NCBI GenBank assembly: GCA_963824415.1
Contig: CAWGPM010000008.1
Location: forward strand, 186,001 to 250,000
Source: JABDQA01 sp963824415
GTDB lineage: Bacteria; Desulfobacterota; Desulfobulbia; Desulfobulbales; Desulfocapsaceae
Length of the DNA stretch: 64,000 nt
Reading direction: 5' to 3'
Below the pieces are notes generated by a model, which saw only the letters and a program-made list of their open reading frames with translations, was not told the DNA's origin and did no database searches. The stretch's first letter is position 1, and every line of letters starts with the position of its first letter. The translations under genes were made by a program, and so were the position numbers. Shown one piece after another: positions 17,599 to 26,397 of the stretch.

Positions 17599-20500
17599 CA
17601 CAAAATCCCAAAACCCATTTGCTGCGCACCACCGGGGCCGTAATGGTGGTCGGTGGCGGCATCAGCGGTATGCAATCGGCGCTCGATCTGGCCAATTCCG
17701 GTTTCAAGGTCTATCTGGTTGAGCGGGCCCCGGCCATCGGCGGCAAGATGGCTCAGCTCGACAAGACCTTTCCGACCAACGACTGCTCCATGTGCATCGT
17801 CTCTCCGAAGCTGGTGGAAGTGGGCCGTCACCGCAATATCGAGTTGCTCACCCACAGTGAAGTGGTCAAACTCGAAGGTGAAGCGGGCAATTTCACGGCG
17901 ACTATTGCCAGCCATGCCCGCTATGTGGATATCGACAAATGCACCGGCTGCGGTCTCTGCGAGTTAGCCTGCCCGGTGACCAGTATTTCCTGGTTCCCCG
18001 AGCAGCCGGAACCCGGTGAGAAGAAACAGAAACTCAAGGCGAAAAACAAGGCCATAATTCGCGGTCCCGGGCTGCCTGAACCCGCCAGCATCGCTGCCTG
18101 GACCTTTACGGTCGATGAGGAAAAATGTTCCAAGTGCGGGGCCTGTCACCGGGCCTGCCTGCACGACGCGGTTTCCTGGCAGAAAAAAGAAATCGCCTCC
18201 ATTGATCAGGATAAATGTACCGGCTGCGGGGCCTGCTTCGTGGCCTGCCCGGAAAAGTTTTCCGCAGTCAAGATAAGCGACGCTGCCGAACTCGATAAAA
18301 GCCTGGGAGCGGCCCTTGCGGCCCGCTCCGAAGAGATCGTCAAAGCCCGCGGCAAACTCGAGCAGGGGGAGCGGGGGGATTGTATCCGCTGCGGGCTTTG
18401 CGCGATGATGTGCACCAAGGTCATGGGGATCGGTGCGCTGAAGATGGTTGCCGAGGGCATCGAGGCCGGCCGGGATATCTGCCAGGTTTGCGGGGCCTGC
18501 GCCTCGGTCTGTCCGGTTAATTTTCTCGAAGTCGCTCAACTCACTGATAAGACGGTTCGACCGCTGCTGGACGAATTCAACGAAGGGCTCAACACCCGCA
18601 AACCGGTCAACATCTTCTACCCCCAGGCAGTGCCGCGGGTGCCGGTGATCGATGAGAACAGCTGCGTCAAGCTCAACACCGATGAGTGCGGCACCTGCCA
18701 GAGCGTCTGTGGCGTGGGCGCTATCGACTACACCCACATCGGGGGGGAAAAGCAGATAGAAATCGGCTCGGTGATCTTTTCGCCGGGCATCGAGGTGTTC
18801 GAGCCGTCGATCCGCGGCGAATTCGGCTACGGCATCTATAAAAATGTGGTGACCTCCATCGAATTCGAGCGGCTGCTCTCGGCCTCGGGGCCTACTTCGG
18901 GAACGGTCTCACGTCCCGGCGACGGAGCGCATCCGAAAAAAATTGCCTGGATACAGTGCGTGGGCTCCCGGGATGCCAGCTGCAACCGCGAGTACTGTTC
19001 GTCGGTCTGCTGCATGTATGCGACCAAGGAAGCCTATATTGCCAGGGAACATGATTCAGCGATCGAGCCGACCATCTTTTATATCGATATGCGCTCGTTC
19101 GGTAAGAATTTCGATACCTACATCAGCCGGGCTGAAGAACACAATATCAGATATGTCCGGGCCATGGTGAGCCGGGTCTACGAAGATCCGCAGACCGGCG
19201 ACCTGGAACTGCGCTATATCGATGAACAGGGCAAGCGCTGTTCGGAAGTATTTGAAATGGTGGTGCTCTCGGTCGGCATCCAGGTCCCGGAGCAGGCCAA
19301 GAAGCTGGCAGGCGTACTCGACATAGATCTCGATGCATACGGGTTTGCGGTCACCGATGGCTTCCGGCCGCTGGCCGCGTCGCGGCCCGGGGTCTTTGTC
19401 AGCGGTGCCTTCAACGGCCCCAAGGATATTCCGGAAACGGTCAGTGAGGCCTCGGGCGCCGCCCAGGCCGCCTCGGTGGGACTGGCCGCCGCCCGCAATA
19501 CATTGCTGCGTGAGGAGTTATTGCCGAGCCAGAAAATCGAGGAGCCGGGCGAGGAGCTGCGGGTCGGTGTCTTTGTCTGCCACTGCGGCTCGAACATCGC
19601 CTCGGTGGTCGATGTGGCAGCAGTGACCGAATATGCCAGAAGCCTGCCTAATGTGGTGTTTGCCGATCATCCGCTCTACACCTGCTCGCAGGATTCGGTG
19701 GAAACCATCAAGGAGCTGATCAGGGAACACGATCTCAACCGGGTGGTTGTTTCCGCCTGTTCGCCGTCGACCCATGAGCCGCTCTTTATGTCGACCCTGC
19801 AGCAGGCCGGCATCAACAAGTACTATTTCGATATGGCCAATATCCGGGATCAATGCAGCTGGGTTCATCCCCTGGAACCGGCCAAGGCCACCGAAAAGGC
19901 CAAACGTTTGATGCGCATGGCGGTGGCTAACGTGAGCCAGGCTGAGCCGCTGACCGAACTCGAGTTCGACGTCGAGTCGACACTGTTGATCATCGGCGGC
20001 GGGGTGGCCGGCATGACGGCGGCTGTCGAGGCGGCCGGGCAGGGGTTCGGCGTCTATCTGGTCGAGCAGCAGGCCGAGCTTGGCGGGCAGGTCAACAACC
20101 TGAAGCGAAGCTGGGACGGCCAGGATTTTGCCCCGTTTCTGGACGATCTGAAGAACCAGGTCACCCAGAACGAGCAGATCAGGGTACTGACCAATTCGGC
20201 GGTGATCGATCAGGGCGGCTTTGTCGGCTCGTTTGAAAGCGAGGTGATGACGCCCACCGGCGGCAGCAGAAAGATCAAGCACGGGGCGATCCTGATCGCC
20301 ACCGGGGCCGAGGAATACCGGCCCGAGCTTTATGGGCTGGGTGAGCGCGACGACGTGCTGAGCCAGACCGATTTCGAAGCCCGCCTGGTCGACAATCCGG
20401 AGCAGGCTGCGGCGCTGGACTCGGTGGTCATGCTGCAATGTGCCGGCTCGCGCTGCAGCGATTATTTGAACTATTGTTCACGGATATGCTGTAACCAGGC

Positions 20501-21254
20501 GGTCAAGAACAGCCTGAAGCTCAAGGAGATCAACCCTGAAGCGCGCATCGACGTGCTCTACCGCGACATGCGCTGCTACGGGCTTTCCGAGCTCGACTAT
20601 CTGCGGGCCCGGCGCGCAGGGGTCAATTTTATCCGCTTCGATCCGGGCAAATCGGCCCCGGCAATAGACACTGTGGCACAGACGATCTCGATTTCGGTGG
20701 AGGACCCGTCCATCGGCAGAACCGTGCAGCTCAACCCGGATCTACTGGTACTGTCCACCGGCATCGTTCCCCGGGACACCGAAGAGCTGGCCACGATGCT
20801 GCGGGTGCCGCGCAATGACAATGGCTTCTTTATCGAAGCTCATGCCAAGCTCAGGCCGGTCGACCTGGCCAGCGAAGGGGTATTCATGGCCGGCACCGCC
20901 CACGGCCCCAAAAATGTTACCGAAACCATCGCCCAGGCCCAGGCGGCGGTGGCGCGAGCGGCAACCATCCTGGCCAGCAACAAGCTCAAGCTCTCGGGTG
21001 TTTATTCAACGGTCATCGCCGAAAACTGCGCGGTCTGTCTGACCTGTGTGCGGGCCTGTCCATATGGGATACCGGTGATCAACGAGGAACATACGGCCTA
21101 TATCAATCCGGCCCTGTGCCAGGGCTGCGGTATCTGCGTGGCCGAATGCCCCGCCAAGACCATCACCCTGGGACGCTATATGGATGAGAATATCAACGCC
21201 AAACTGAATGCGTACGCACCCATGGAACCTGCAGTCGAGAAAGGAGAAGCATGA
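17595..21254 (+). CDS. hdrA: Giant tandem HdrA-like flavin/Fe-S electron-bifurcation subunit
   Basis: At 1219 residues it is about twice a typical HdrA. Module 1 has the FAD Rossmann motif VGGGISGMQSALDLA (about 20), DKTFPTNDCSMCIVSPK, ferredoxin motifs (CTGCGLCELACP, CSKCGACHRACL, CTGCGACFVACP, CIRCGLCAMMCT, CQVCGACASVCP) and a QCVGSRD...CSSVCCMYATKEA block (about 450). Module 2 repeats the plan: VGVFVCHCGSNIASVV (about 655), IIGGGVAGMTAAVEAAG (about 797), QCAGSRCSDYLNYCSRICC (about 945). Two C-terminal [4Fe-4S] sites (CAVCLTCVRACP, CQGCGICVAECP) end the chain. It would hold the bifurcating FAD and about eight clusters. It overlaps hdrB and mvhD by 4 bp. Confidence 0.95.
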   Translation: MTQNPKTHLLRTTGAVMVVGGGISGMQSALDLANSGFKVYLVERAPAIGGKMAQLDKTFPTNDCSMCIVSPKLVEVGRHRNIELLTHSEVVKLEGEAGNFTATIASHARYVDIDKCTGCGLCELACPVTSISWFPEQPEPGEKKQKLKAKNKAIIRGPGLPEPASIAAWTFTVDEEKCSKCGACHRACLHDAVSWQKKEIASIDQDKCTGCGACFVACPEKFSAVKISDAAELDKSLGAALAARSEEIVKARGKLEQGERGDCIRCGLCAMMCTKVMGIGALKMVAEGIEAGRDICQVCGACASVCPVNFLEVAQLTDKTVRPLLDEFNEGLNTRKPVNIFYPQAVPRVPVIDENSCVKLNTDECGTCQSVCGVGAIDYTHIGGEKQIEIGSVIFSPGIEVFEPSIRGEFGYGIYKNVVTSIEFERLLSASGPTSGTVSRPGDGAHPKKIAWIQCVGSRDASCNREYCSSVCCMYATKEAYIAREHDSAIEPTIFYIDMRSFGKNFDTYISRAEEHNIRYVRAMVSRVYEDPQTGDLELRYIDEQGKRCSEVFEMVVLSVGIQVPEQAKKLAGVLDIDLDAYGFAVTDGFRPLAASRPGVFVSGAFNGPKDIPETVSEASGAAQAASVGLAAARNTLLREELLPSQKIEEPGEELRVGVFVCHCGSNIASVVDVAAVTEYARSLPNVVFADHPLYTCSQDSVETIKELIREHDLNRVVVSACSPSTHEPLFMSTLQQAGINKYYFDMANIRDQCSWVHPLEPAKATEKAKRLMRMAVANVSQAEPLTELEFDVESTLLIIGGGVAGMTAAVEAAGQGFGVYLVEQQAELGGQVNNLKRSWDGQDFAPFLDDLKNQVTQNEQIRVLTNSAVIDQGGFVGSFESEVMTPTGGSRKIKHGAILIATGAEEYRPELYGLGERDDVLSQTDFEARLVDNPEQAAALDSVVMLQCAGSRCSDYLNYCSRICCNQAVKNSLKLKEINPEARIDVLYRDMRCYGLSELDYLRARRAGVNFIRFDPGKSAPAIDTVAQTISISVEDPSIGRTVQLNPDLLVLSTGIVPRDTEELATMLRVPRNDNGFFIEAHAKLRPVDLASEGVFMAGTAHGPKNVTETIAQAQAAVARAATILASNKLKLSGVYSTVIAENCAVCLTCVRACPYGIPVINEEHTAYINPALCQGCGICVAECPAKTITLGRYMDENINAKLNAYAPMEPAVEKGEA

Positions 21255-21712
21255 TGGAGGAATTCAGCCCCAGCGTCATCGTCTTTGCCTGCCGCCACTG
21301 AGCCTACACCGCTGCGGACCTGGCAGGTTCGGAAAGACGTTCCTACCCTCCCTCGATCAGCATCGTGATGCTGCCGTGTACGGGCAGGATAGACGAGTCG
21401 TTGTTGTTGAAGGCTTTTGAAAAGGGCGCCGACGGGGTGATGGTGATCGGCTGCCTGGAGGGAGATTGCCACTATGTCAATGGCAATATCCGGGCCCGGG
21501 CCCGGGTCGAGCGGGTTTACCAGATTCTCGACCAGATCGGCATCGGTCCGGACCGGATCCGGATGTACAACCTAAGTGCCGGAGAGGGGGCCAAATTCGC
21601 CGCCTTTACCAATGAATTCGTCGAGCAGATAGAAAATCTCGGGCCCAGCCCGATCAACCTGGCCAGGGCAGGACAACCGATGGAGCCAGCACAGGAGGAA
21701 GAGCAGACATGA
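21251..21712 (+). CDS. mvhD: MvhD-like Fe-S subunit, selenoprotein (in-frame UGA)
   Basis: A 153-residue subunit that passes electrons between HdrA and partner oxidoreductases. The start at 21251 overlaps hdrA and has GGAG 5 bp upstream. Codon 17 is TGA (21299-21301) in the context ACRH-U-AYTAADLAG, exactly where MvhD proteins have cysteine (CNWCSYAGADLAG type). The frame stays open on both sides and shows normal MvhD blocks (VMLPCTGRID, GADGVMVIGCLEGDCHY). A hairpin follows the TGA at 21315-21331, fitting a bacterial SECIS. Reading it as selenocysteine is therefore strongly supported; standard gene callers would truncate the gene and start it near 21365. Confidence 0.9.
21315..21331 (+). promoter_or_regulatory. 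Candidate bSECIS hairpin in mvhD
   Basis: CGGACCT and AGGTTCG pair over 7 bp (one G-U) around a GGC loop, 13 nt after the UGA. Bacterial SECIS elements sit about this far downstream and expose a G in the apical loop for SelB. Confidence 0.6.
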
Positions 21713-22374
21713 TTACCGGAACGCCTAAACCCATAGATGAAATTCTGGAAATGCTGGAACCTTACGACAACATCATCCTCGCGGGTTGCTTTGGCTGTGT
21801 GACGGTCTGCCGGGTCGGCGGGGACAAGGAAGTCCAGATACTTGCCTCGACCATCAGACTGGCCCGGGAAGCGCGCGGAAAGAAGATCGACATCAAGGAA
21901 GTCTGCCTGGAGCGTCAGTGCGACCCGGAATATCTGGAGCCCATGCGACCCTACGTCGAGGACTACCAGGCGGTCCTGTCGATTGCCTGCGGAGCCGGCA
22001 TCCAGTTCCTGGCCGAAAAATTCACCAGGACGCCGCTGCTGCCGGGGATCAACACCGGTTTTCTCGGTGTTACCGAACGCCAGGGGGAATGGACCGAACG
22101 CTGCCAGGGTTGCGGCGACTGTGTGCTGCACCTGACCGGTGGCATCTGCCCGGTCACCCGCTGTGCCAAATCGATTTTCCACGGTCCCTGCGGGGGCTCG
22201 GTGCAGGGCAAGTGCGAAGTCGACAAAGAGGTCCAGTGCGGCTGGCAGTTAATCATTGACCGGCTGGTCGCGCTCGACCAGATGGACAACTATGTGAAGC
22301 TGAAGCCATACAAGGGCTGGGATTCATCACGGGACGGCGGGCCGCGCCGCATTCTCAGGGAGGACATGATCTAA
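21709..22374 (+). CDS. metV: Methylenetetrahydrofolate reductase C-terminal-domain protein (MetV)
   Basis: A 221-residue zinc/Fe-S accessory subunit of MetF, needed for activity in acetogens. Visible cysteine motifs are AGCFGCVTVC (about 24-33) and a C-terminal set CQGCGDCVL, GGICPVTRCAK and GPCGGSVQGKCEV, typical of the MTHFR C-terminal family. It overlaps mvhD by 4 bp and its stop overlaps the metF start. In the MetFV-HdrABC-MvhD complex of Moorella, MetV bridges MetF and the Hdr part; the gene order here matches that arrangement. Confidence 0.92.
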   Translation: MITGTPKPIDEILEMLEPYDNIILAGCFGCVTVCRVGGDKEVQILASTIRLAREARGKKIDIKEVCLERQCDPEYLEPMRPYVEDYQAVLSIACGAGIQFLAEKFTRTPLLPGINTGFLGVTERQGEWTERCQGCGDCVLHLTGGICPVTRCAKSIFHGPCGGSVQGKCEVDKEVQCGWQLIIDRLVALDQMDNYVKLKPYKGWDSSRDGGPRRILREDMI

Positions 22375-23303
22375 TGAAATCAGGAAGCAATCTGGAACGA
22401 GTGCTGGAAGCAGGTCATTTTGCGGTCACCGCCGAATGCGGCCCTCCCCGGGGTGCCGACCCTGACAAGGTCCTGCAGAAGGCTCAGTTCGTCAAAGGCA
22501 ATGTGGATGCCTGCAACGTGACCGATAACCAGACCTCGGTGGTGCGTATGAGCTCACTGGCCGGCTGCATGCTGGTCCAGCAGAGCGGCACCGAGCCGCT
22601 GCTGCAGATGGTGGTCCGGGACCGCAACCGGATTGCGCTGCAGTCGGATCTGCTCGGGGCCTCGGCCCTGGGGGTCAGGAATCTGCTCTGTTTATCGGGC
22701 GACCACCAGAAGTTCGGTGATGATCCGCAGGCCAAAAACGTGTTCGATATCGACTCGATCCAGCTCATCCATTTGACCAAAACCATGCGCGATGAAGGCA
22801 TTTTTCCTTCGGGGGACAAACTCGAAGGCGCGCCGAAGTTCTACATCGGCTGCGCGGTTAATCCGTTTGCCGACCCGTTTGAAATCAGGGTGCCGCGCCT
22901 CAAGCTCAAGGTGGATGCGGGGGCCGATTTCGTCCAGACCCAGTGTATCTATAATATGGATAAATTCAAGCGCTATATGGAGGAGACCAAAAGGCAGGGG
23001 CTGCATGAAAAAGTTAAAATCCTGGCCGGGGTCACCCCGCTCAAGTCGGCAGGTATGGCTAAATTCATGAACCGGATGGTGGCCGGTATCGAAATTCCCG
23101 AGGATATCATCAAGCGTATCGCCGATGAACCCAAGGAAAAACAGGCTGCCAAGGGCATCGAGATCTGCATCGAACAGATCCAAGAGGTCAAGGAAATGGA
23201 AGGTATCGCCGGGGTTCATGTGATGGCGATAGAATGGGAAGAAAAACTCAATGAAATTATCGGCGGAGCCGGATTGCTCCCCCGACCTGTTGTTGAGCAC
23301 TGA
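22374..23303 (+). CDS. metF: 5,10-methylenetetrahydrofolate reductase
   Basis: A 309-residue TIM-barrel flavoenzyme that interconverts methylene- and methyl-tetrahydrofolate in the methyl branch of the Wood-Ljungdahl pathway. The catalytic Glu lies in TAECGPPRG (about 22), folate/FAD contacts in NVTDNQTSVVRMSS, RDRNRIALQSDLLGA and LCLSGDHQ, and a typical QTQCIYN block at about 185. Its start overlaps the metV stop by one base. It is the canonical partner of MetV; the other MetF-like protein at 13747 is more divergent. Confidence 0.95.
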   Translation: MKSGSNLERVLEAGHFAVTAECGPPRGADPDKVLQKAQFVKGNVDACNVTDNQTSVVRMSSLAGCMLVQQSGTEPLLQMVVRDRNRIALQSDLLGASALGVRNLLCLSGDHQKFGDDPQAKNVFDIDSIQLIHLTKTMRDEGIFPSGDKLEGAPKFYIGCAVNPFADPFEIRVPRLKLKVDAGADFVQTQCIYNMDKFKRYMEETKRQGLHEKVKILAGVTPLKSAGMAKFMNRMVAGIEIPEDIIKRIADEPKEKQAAKGIEICIEQIQEVKEMEGIAGVHVMAIEWEEKLNEIIGGAGLLPRPVVEH

Positions 23304-23347
23304 CAAGCATTATTAATCTCGCTGCATGACCCGAAAGGAGGAAACAG

Positions 23348-23734
23348 ATGGCAGACAAGAAGCTGATTCTGTTGGTTGATGATGATCCTGATTTTGTTGA
23401 AGCGGTCCGTGTGATTGTAGAAAACGGCGGTTACGAGGTGGAGGTCGCCTACGACGGCAAGGAGGGACTGGAGGCCGTGGCGGCCCGCAAGCCCGATCTG
23501 ATCGTTCTTGATGTGATGATGCCGGTCATGAACGGCCACGAAGCCTGCGCCAAGCTGAAGGGCGACCAGGAAACCGAGGATATCCCGATTATTCTGCTCA
23601 CCGCGGTGGCCGACCGGGTGACCACCTCGACCTATACGCATCGTGATATGCTCGAGTCGGAAGCAGAGGATTACATGCCCAAACCCGTTGAACCCAAGGA
23701 GCTGCTGGAGCGTATTGAAACCTGGGTAAGTTAA
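23348..23734 (+). CDS. Single-domain response regulator
   Basis: A 128-residue CheY-like receiver. The acidic pocket is DDDPDF (about 11-13), the phosphoacceptor Asp lies in LIVLDVMMPVMNG (about 57), the conserved Thr/Ser in IILLTAVAD and Lys in YMPKPVEP. There is no output domain. It has a perfect AAAGGAGG ribosome site and sits between metF and a hybrid kinase, so it probably relays signals between the two kinases of this operon. Confidence 0.94.
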   Translation: MADKKLILLVDDDPDFVEAVRVIVENGGYEVEVAYDGKEGLEAVAARKPDLIVLDVMMPVMNGHEACAKLKGDQETEDIPIILLTAVADRVTTSTYTHRDMLESEAEDYMPKPVEPKELLERIETWVS

Positions 23735-23860
23735 CGGTCCTGCCGCGCCCGGGCCTGCAGCTGGCAGCGCAGTATCCCGGGTGAGGACATAGTTCGGGTG
23801 AGCCGGAAGCACATTCGGCAGCATGGGAAGTCCGCTAGAATTTATCGGAGAAGCAGTCCT

Positions 23861-25354
23861 ATGGACACGGTCCGCGTATTGATCATCGATGACGAAAAGG
23901 TCATCCGGGACGGGGTGGAACGCTCCCTGGCCGGCAGAGGCTACCAGATAGTCAAGGCCGAGAGCGGTGAGAACGGTATCGAGATGCTCGAGCAGCAAGG
24001 CTGTGATATCGTGCTGCTTGACCTGATGATGCCGGGTATCGACGGCTTCGGGGTGCTTGACTGGATCAAGGAGCATCAGCCGCAGATCGAGGTGATCGTC
24101 ATTACCGGATTTGCCACTGTTTCCAAGGCGGTCACCGCGATGAAGCAGGGCGCCTTCGATTTTGTCGGCAAACCCTTTACGCCGGACTACATCCGCATCG
24201 TGGTGGAGCGGGCCGTTGAAAAGATCAGCCTGGAAGCGGAAACAAAGAAGCTGCGTGAAGAGCGGATCTTAAGCCTCGAGGCCATTCAGAACGAGCAGAG
24301 CCTGCTCAAAACAGTGTTTGGCTGTATGGTCGAAGCGGTGCTGATCACCGATCCCCAGGCCGTTGTGGTGCATCACAACCCGGCGGCGATCAAGATGCTC
24401 GATATCCAGACAGACCCGGTGATCGGCAAGCCGCTGTCGGCTTCAATCAATGACCCGGTAGCGGTGCAGATGGTGCATGAAGCGATCGCCAACAACAAAG
24501 TGGTAACCCGTGAATTTGCTCCCGGTACGGTGTCGAGACGATACCTGCGGGCCCATTGTGCGCCGGTGATCTCTTCAGGCAGCGATGGTGACAAAATGCT
24601 CGGTTCGGTGACCACCTTTGAAGATATATCGACCCACAAGCAAATCGACCGGATGAAATCCGACTTCGTCGCGATGGTGGCCCATGAACTCAAATCCCCG
24701 CTGGCCTCAATCGAGCAGATGATCTATGCGCTCCAGATCAACTGTGGCCATGAAGAGGCCAATGCCTGCAACCGGCTGCACAACAGAATGACGGTTCGGA
24801 CTAGGGATCTGCTGCGCCTGATTGAAAATCTGCTCAACCTCTCCAAGCTCGAAAGCGGTACGGTGGTGTTCAATCTGGAGCGCACCAGTGGTCATGAAAT
24901 CATCCGAGATATCGTGGAAGTGGCGCGTCCCCAGGCCGAGGCCAAACAGATCGACGTCAAGTTCATCCCGTGCGAGGAGGAGTGGTGGTTCAATATCGAC
25001 TTCGATCATATGCGCACGGCGATCATGAATATCGTTTCCAACGGCATCAAATATACGCCGGAAGGCGGCACGATGCTTATTTCGACTTCGCTGAACGGCG
25101 GTTTTGCCAATCTGGTTTTCAAGGATTCGGGAATCGGTATCAGCGAGGCTGATCTGCCCCATATCTTCGATCGGTTCTATCGGGTGAAAGGCAAAGCTAC
25201 CCGGCATATAACCGGCTCGGGGCTCGGTTTGTCGCTGGTAAAGGAGGTGGTCGAGGCGCATCAGGGATACATTGATGTCAAATCGAGCCCGGATAACGGC
25301 ACCACTTTCACCCTGAGTTTTCCGGTGGTTGAAACGGCCGATACCGTTAGCTGA
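23861..25354 (+). CDS. Receiver-PAS-histidine kinase hybrid
   Basis: A 497-residue soluble kinase. The start at 23861 (MDTVRVLIIDDEKV) is chosen over an upstream GTG because it begins exactly at the receiver domain, with GGAG 10 bp before it. Domains: receiver (Asp in IVLLDLMMPGIDG about 52), a short coiled coil, PAS (about 150-255; MVEAVLITDPQAV), HisKA with phosphoacceptor VAHELKSPLASIEQ, and HATPase (MNIVSNGIKYTPEGG, DSGIGISEADL, GSGLGLSLV). Together with the kinase at 14626 and the receiver at 23348 it forms a phosphorelay set bracketing the Hdr-Met genes. Confidence 0.92.
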   Translation: MDTVRVLIIDDEKVIRDGVERSLAGRGYQIVKAESGENGIEMLEQQGCDIVLLDLMMPGIDGFGVLDWIKEHQPQIEVIVITGFATVSKAVTAMKQGAFDFVGKPFTPDYIRIVVERAVEKISLEAETKKLREERILSLEAIQNEQSLLKTVFGCMVEAVLITDPQAVVVHHNPAAIKMLDIQTDPVIGKPLSASINDPVAVQMVHEAIANNKVVTREFAPGTVSRRYLRAHCAPVISSGSDGDKMLGSVTTFEDISTHKQIDRMKSDFVAMVAHELKSPLASIEQMIYALQINCGHEEANACNRLHNRMTVRTRDLLRLIENLLNLSKLESGTVVFNLERTSGHEIIRDIVEVARPQAEAKQIDVKFIPCEEEWWFNIDFDHMRTAIMNIVSNGIKYTPEGGTMLISTSLNGGFANLVFKDSGIGISEADLPHIFDRFYRVKGKATRHITGSGLGLSLVKEVVEAHQGYIDVKSSPDNGTTFTLSFPVVETADTVS

Positions 25355-25420
25355 AAACCGCAGTATCGGCTCAAGGTGCGCCCGGACGTTCCAGGCCCTG
25401 ACCTCAATAGTGCGGTTTTC
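25353..25420. terminator. Bidirectional terminator-like inverted repeat
   Basis: GAAAACCGCA (25353-25362) and TGCGGTTTTC (25411-25420) form 10-bp arms enclosing 48 nt between convergent genes. Each strand reads a T-rich end (GGTTTTCTCTTT on plus), which suits termination in both directions. Confidence 0.5.
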
Positions 25421-25424
25421 TCTT

Positions 25425-25790
25425 TCAGTCTTCTTCTGAGAGAAAGCGCTTCAGGCGAATGAGCTGCGGATAATGCCTCGGAAAGAATTCAAAACCGAAT
25501 TCGTAATAGCACATGCCCGATTCCTGCGGTTTAGGGATCAGGTTGTCGCTGCAGCGTATCATTCTGCCGCTCAAGTCGGTTAACTCAAGATTTTCCTCTG
25601 AGCCGAACAATTCGATATTATCCAGCATACAGATGGTACATGCTACCGGGGAAATCGAGGCACAGCGCACCCCGCATCGGCTGATGTCGACGACCTGGGC
25701 CATGCCGATCAGGTTATCCCGGTCTGAGAAGAGTAAGCCGCCTTTTAAGGCAAAGCGTTTGAAACGCCTTCGCTCCATGTAGTGGTTCAC
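25425..25790 (-). CDS. PilZ-domain protein
   Basis: A small c-di-GMP-binding type protein. The RxxxR-like motif is in ERRRFKRFAL and the second motif resembles DxSxxG in VDISRCGVRC. The C-terminus keeps the usual YEFGFEFFPRHY end. The start at the GTG codon 25790 is favoured because AAAGGAAAC lies at good distance; an in-frame ATG further upstream (25823) and one downstream (25778) are alternatives. The promoter at 25898-25926 and a dyad shared with cooS lie upstream, so its expression may be linked to that regulon. Confidence 0.8.
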   Translation of the reverse strand: MNHYMERRRFKRFALKGGLLFSDRDNLIGMAQVVDISRCGVRCASISPVACTICMLDNIELFGSEENLELTDLSGRMIRCSDNLIPKPQESGMCYYEFGFEFFPRHYPQLIRLKRFLSEED

Positions 25791-25897
25791 TGAGTTGTTT
25801 CCTTTTATATCAGGGGCTTTCATACGCTACCCATGCCTGCAAAATGAATCTGCTGCTCAATTGATGCGGTCACATGATTTGCATCTGTTACATCTGA

Positions 25898-25926
25898 ACT
25901 GTATCGCTGCCGATATGTGGAGTCAA
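25898..25926 (-). promoter_or_regulatory. Promoter of the PilZ gene
   Basis: On the minus strand, -35 TTGACT (25926-25921), 17-bp spacer and -10 TACAGT (25903-25898). The operator word at 25937-25949 lies immediately upstream of the -35. Confidence 0.6.
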
Positions 25927-25936
25927 GAAAAATATA

Positions 25937-25949
25937 CCACATTGTGGCA
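25937..25949 (-). promoter_or_regulatory. Operator-like dyad shared with the cooS promoter
   Basis: The minus strand reads TGCCACAATGTGG, identical over 13 bases to 6633-6645 in the cooS promoter. The core CCACA-T-TGTGG is a perfect dyad. Here it sits just upstream of -35, a position typical of activation, whereas at cooS it lies between -35 and -10. Confidence 0.6.
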
Positions 25950-26397
25950 TAGCATAGATTCATCCAAGCTGATCAATCATTTGCAGAGTAAACGGAATTG
26001 GCGGTGACATTTGACGTCGAGCCCAGGTATCACCTTTGCCAAGGGCTCGAGAATCGAGGGCCGGGGGAAATCTTAATCACGAAGTCAGGGGCGGCGGGCT
26101 GGCTCAAGCCGCTGAATTTGGCAGGTCTTGACCTGCGCGCGTCGTATTAGCTGCTCCACCTGAAAAAGAAGCCTTTGTCTCAGCATGCAGGAACATTTCT
26201 AAAAATGTTGCTAAAGACGGCACAGTTGACAAATTCGGCTCAATTTTTCACAACCCGAGAGAGTTGATGTTCTGTCTGCAGAGCATGCAGAAATCAAGAT
26301 AGTTGATTTACCAAATCTCCAATGATAAAAGATATAAAGAAGCGATGAAGCCGATGGTCAAGTCAAATGCTTTAAATCTGAACCTTGGTAAGAAACC
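25950..26397. other. Intergenic region left of the 188-aa gene
   Basis: About 450 bp with no supported gene. A short inverted repeat (GAGCCC at 26019, GGGCTC at 26043) is the only structure seen. Base composition becomes A/T-rich toward 26300-26400. Confidence 0.45.

Noticed and set aside
21254..21364. mvhD as a pseudogene because of the early stop
   Set aside because: The stop is TGA at a conserved cysteine position, with open frame, normal family sequence and a hairpin downstream; selenocysteine explains it better.
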